From positions 1-5,715 of the forward strand of contig JBBAGE010000140.1 in the NCBI GenBank assembly GCA_041655055.1: a DNA stretch of 5,715 nt, read 5' to 3'. Below, one piece after another: positions 4,487 to 5,715 of this stretch. The position numbers were made by a program, and so were the translations under genes. Positions within the stretch are counted from its first letter, which is position 1. Each line of letters starts with the position of its first letter. The notes under the pieces are model-generated. The model ran no database searches, was not told where the DNA came from, and saw only the letters and a program-made list of their open reading frames with translations. This stretch comes from JBBAGE01 sp041655055 (GTDB taxonomy: Bacteria; Pseudomonadota; Alphaproteobacteria; Rhodobacterales; Rhodobacteraceae).

Positions 4487-5715
4487 TCAATGGGGCGATC
4501 GCGGCGCACGGCGCCATTTGCCGCGCAGAATGCGGCTGATCCGGCGGCGCAGCCGGGGCCAGCGGCGGGTCAGCGATTCCGGGTCGAGCAATTCGTTTTC
4601 GCCCAGCACCGCCTCGGTCAGATCGCCCAGATCAGGCGGCTCAAACGGGCGCAGGCTGCGGCCGGGACCGCAAAGCCGCTCGATCGCGCCGATCAGCGAT
4701 CCGGCATCGGCGATGGCGGCGGCAATGTCATCCGGGCTGCAGCCCAGATGTTCGGCCAGAAGATCGTCGCGCAAGGCAATGATCCGCGCGCGTTTTTCGG
4801 TATCGTCGTCGCTCGCCTCGATTGCCAGATCGCATTCCGTATCAACCCCTAACGAGCGGTTGTTCAGGTTGGACGATCCCACCCGCAGCAGCCGATCATC
4901 GATCACCATCACCTTGGCATGGACATAAATCGGCGCGCCCCCTTCGGTCACCGGCGTATAGATGCGAAACCGATCCTGATGGTCTTGCGCCAGCACCATC
5001 CGCAACAGCCGCACGCGCGAGGCGCCCATGATCGCTTCCTCAAGCCAGCCGCCGGCCTCATGCGGGTTGATGATGACGATTTCGGGCGGGTCGGCGGCGC
5101 GCAGCCGCGCGGCAATGGCCTCGGCAATCCGGCGCGATGCGAAATACTGGCTTTCAAGGTAAATCATCCGCCGGGCCGAAGCGATGGCGTGCAGATAAAG
5201 CGCCTCGATCTCGCGCACACCGTCTTCGCCGTTCCATGGCGGATTGGTGCGGGCAATGGCGATATCACTGTCGCGAAAGGATATATCGACATCGTCGGGC
5301 CAGATATCGGCGCCGGGCGGTGGAACGGGCAGATCCTGCCCCGTGGCCCGTTTCCAGCGCATGCGGGCCAGATCGCCAAGCGCCTTGGCCGCAGCGCCAT
5401 CCACGGCGGTGGCCACATCATGCCAGGGGCCATAGGGGCGCCGCGTCAGCGGGCGTTTGCGAAACGGTTCATCATCGCGATGCGCGCGCGTATCCCAGCG
5501 GTCGCAGGTCATGTCGATCCCGCCGCAAAAGGCCAGCGCATCATCGATCACGATGATTTTTTCATGATGGACGGAATCAATCGGATGGGCGCGGTCCAGC
5601 CGAAAACTGATCCGGTCGTTGCTGAGCCAGTCCAGCACCATCAGCGGCATGGCCCCGCGCCAGATCCCCATGACCATGCCCAAATCCCAGCGCAGCACAT
5701 GGATCCGCAGGCCGG
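4487..5715 (-). CDS. Phospholipase D family protein with two HKD motifs (N-terminus beyond window edge)
   Basis: The frame is open to the right edge and codes for at least 408 residues here. A GTG at 5698 could be read as a start, but conserved-looking sequence (GLRIHVLRWDLG) continues through it, so the gene most likely begins outside. Numbering from that GTG, the first HKD motif is H45-x-K47-x4-D52, followed by the GGID stretch at 59-62 and RWD at 67-69. PWHD lies at 91-94 and LESQYF at 181-186. The second HKD motif is H260-x-K262-x4-D267, followed by GSSNLNNRS at 274-282. Both catalytic motifs are intact. The pattern HHEKIIVID...GGID...RWD and the PWHD block resemble eukaryotic-type phospholipase D more than typical cardiolipin synthases. 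Likely reactions are hydrolysis of a phospholipid to phosphatidic acid or a transphosphatidylation; the substrate is unknown. After about residue 310 comes an acidic linker, then a very arginine-rich tail (378-403). Aminopeptidase M29 follows. Confidence 0.93.
   Translation of the reverse strand, partial: GLRIHVLRWDLGMVMGIWRGAMPLMVLDWLSNDRISFRLDRAHPIDSVHHEKIIVIDDALAFCGGIDMTCDRWDTRAHRDDEPFRKRPLTRRPYGPWHDVATAVDGAAAKALGDLARMRWKRATGQDLPVPPPGADIWPDDVDISFRDSDIAIARTNPPWNGEDGVREIEALYLHAIASARRMIYLESQYFASRRIAEAIAARLRAADPPEIVIINPHEAGGWLEEAIMGASRVRLLRMVLAQDHQDRFRIYTPVTEGGAPIYVHAKVMVIDDRLLRVGSSNLNNRSLGVDTECDLAIEASDDDTEKRARIIALRDDLLAEHLGCSPDDIAAAIADAGSLIGAIERLCGPGRSLRPFEPPDLGDLTEAVLGENELLDPESLTRRWPRLRRRISRILRGKWRRAPRSPH
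4898..4921 (-). other. Second HKD catalytic motif of the phospholipase D
   Basis: These codons read H-A-K-V-M-V-I-D, an exact HxKxxxxD. The GSSNLNNRS stretch that usually follows in the family is present just downstream. Confidence 0.9.
5543..5566 (-). other. First HKD catalytic motif of the phospholipase D
   Basis: These codons read H-E-K-I-I-V-I-D, an exact HxKxxxxD. In this superfamily the histidine of one motif forms the phosphoenzyme intermediate, and both motifs build a single active site. Confidence 0.9.

Noticed and set aside
4015..4539. 174-residue plus-strand open frame
   Set aside because: It is antisense to the N-terminal part of the aminopeptidase and the end of the phospholipase D gene, both of which are well supported. 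Its translation shows no domain.
5137..5556. 139-residue plus-strand open frame
   Set aside because: It is antisense to the phospholipase D gene across its first catalytic motif. The composition is Arg-rich shadow sequence.

Overview
The window is GC-rich, densely coded DNA from a free-living bacterium, most likely an alphaproteobacterium. The reasons are the codon bias, a perfect two-sided CtrA-type box (TTAA-N7-TTAAC), and the set of gene families: SIMPL, a small acidic PepSY-like protein, an M29 aminopeptidase and a eukaryote-like phospholipase D. Rhodobacterales and Sphingomonadales both fit, and I cannot choose between them from this sequence alone.

Layout. (1) Positions 1-1898, minus strand: a membrane-bound PAS-GGDEF-EAL cyclic-di-GMP enzyme, cut by the left window edge just inside its EAL domain. 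(2) Positions 1899-2111: a divergent intergenic region with a CtrA-like box next to the c-di-GMP gene, a hairpin plus T-run reading on the minus strand, and a 12-bp palindrome with 9-bp direct repeats in front of the plus-strand genes. (3) Positions 2112-3134, plus strand: two exported proteins, a SIMPL/YggE-type periplasmic protein and an 83-residue PepSY-like protein, 36 bases apart and probably one operon. (4) Positions 3142-3165: a strong GC hairpin in the 37-base convergent gap. (5) Positions 3172-4428, minus strand: a complete M29 metallo-aminopeptidase with all expected metal ligands. (6) Positions 4487-5715, minus strand: a two-HKD phospholipase D family protein whose N-terminus lies beyond the right edge. 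It is probably co-transcribed with the aminopeptidase downstream of it.

How the genes relate. The c-di-GMP enzyme and its CtrA box suggest a link to the cell-cycle/motility circuit. The SIMPL and PepSY-like proteins act outside the cytoplasm and may form an envelope-stress or maintenance pair. The phospholipase D and aminopeptidase look like housekeeping turnover enzymes. I saw no mobile elements, CRISPR arrays, tRNA or rRNA genes, and no clear new defence or biosynthetic system. The most interesting material is the regulatory content of the 213-base divergent region.
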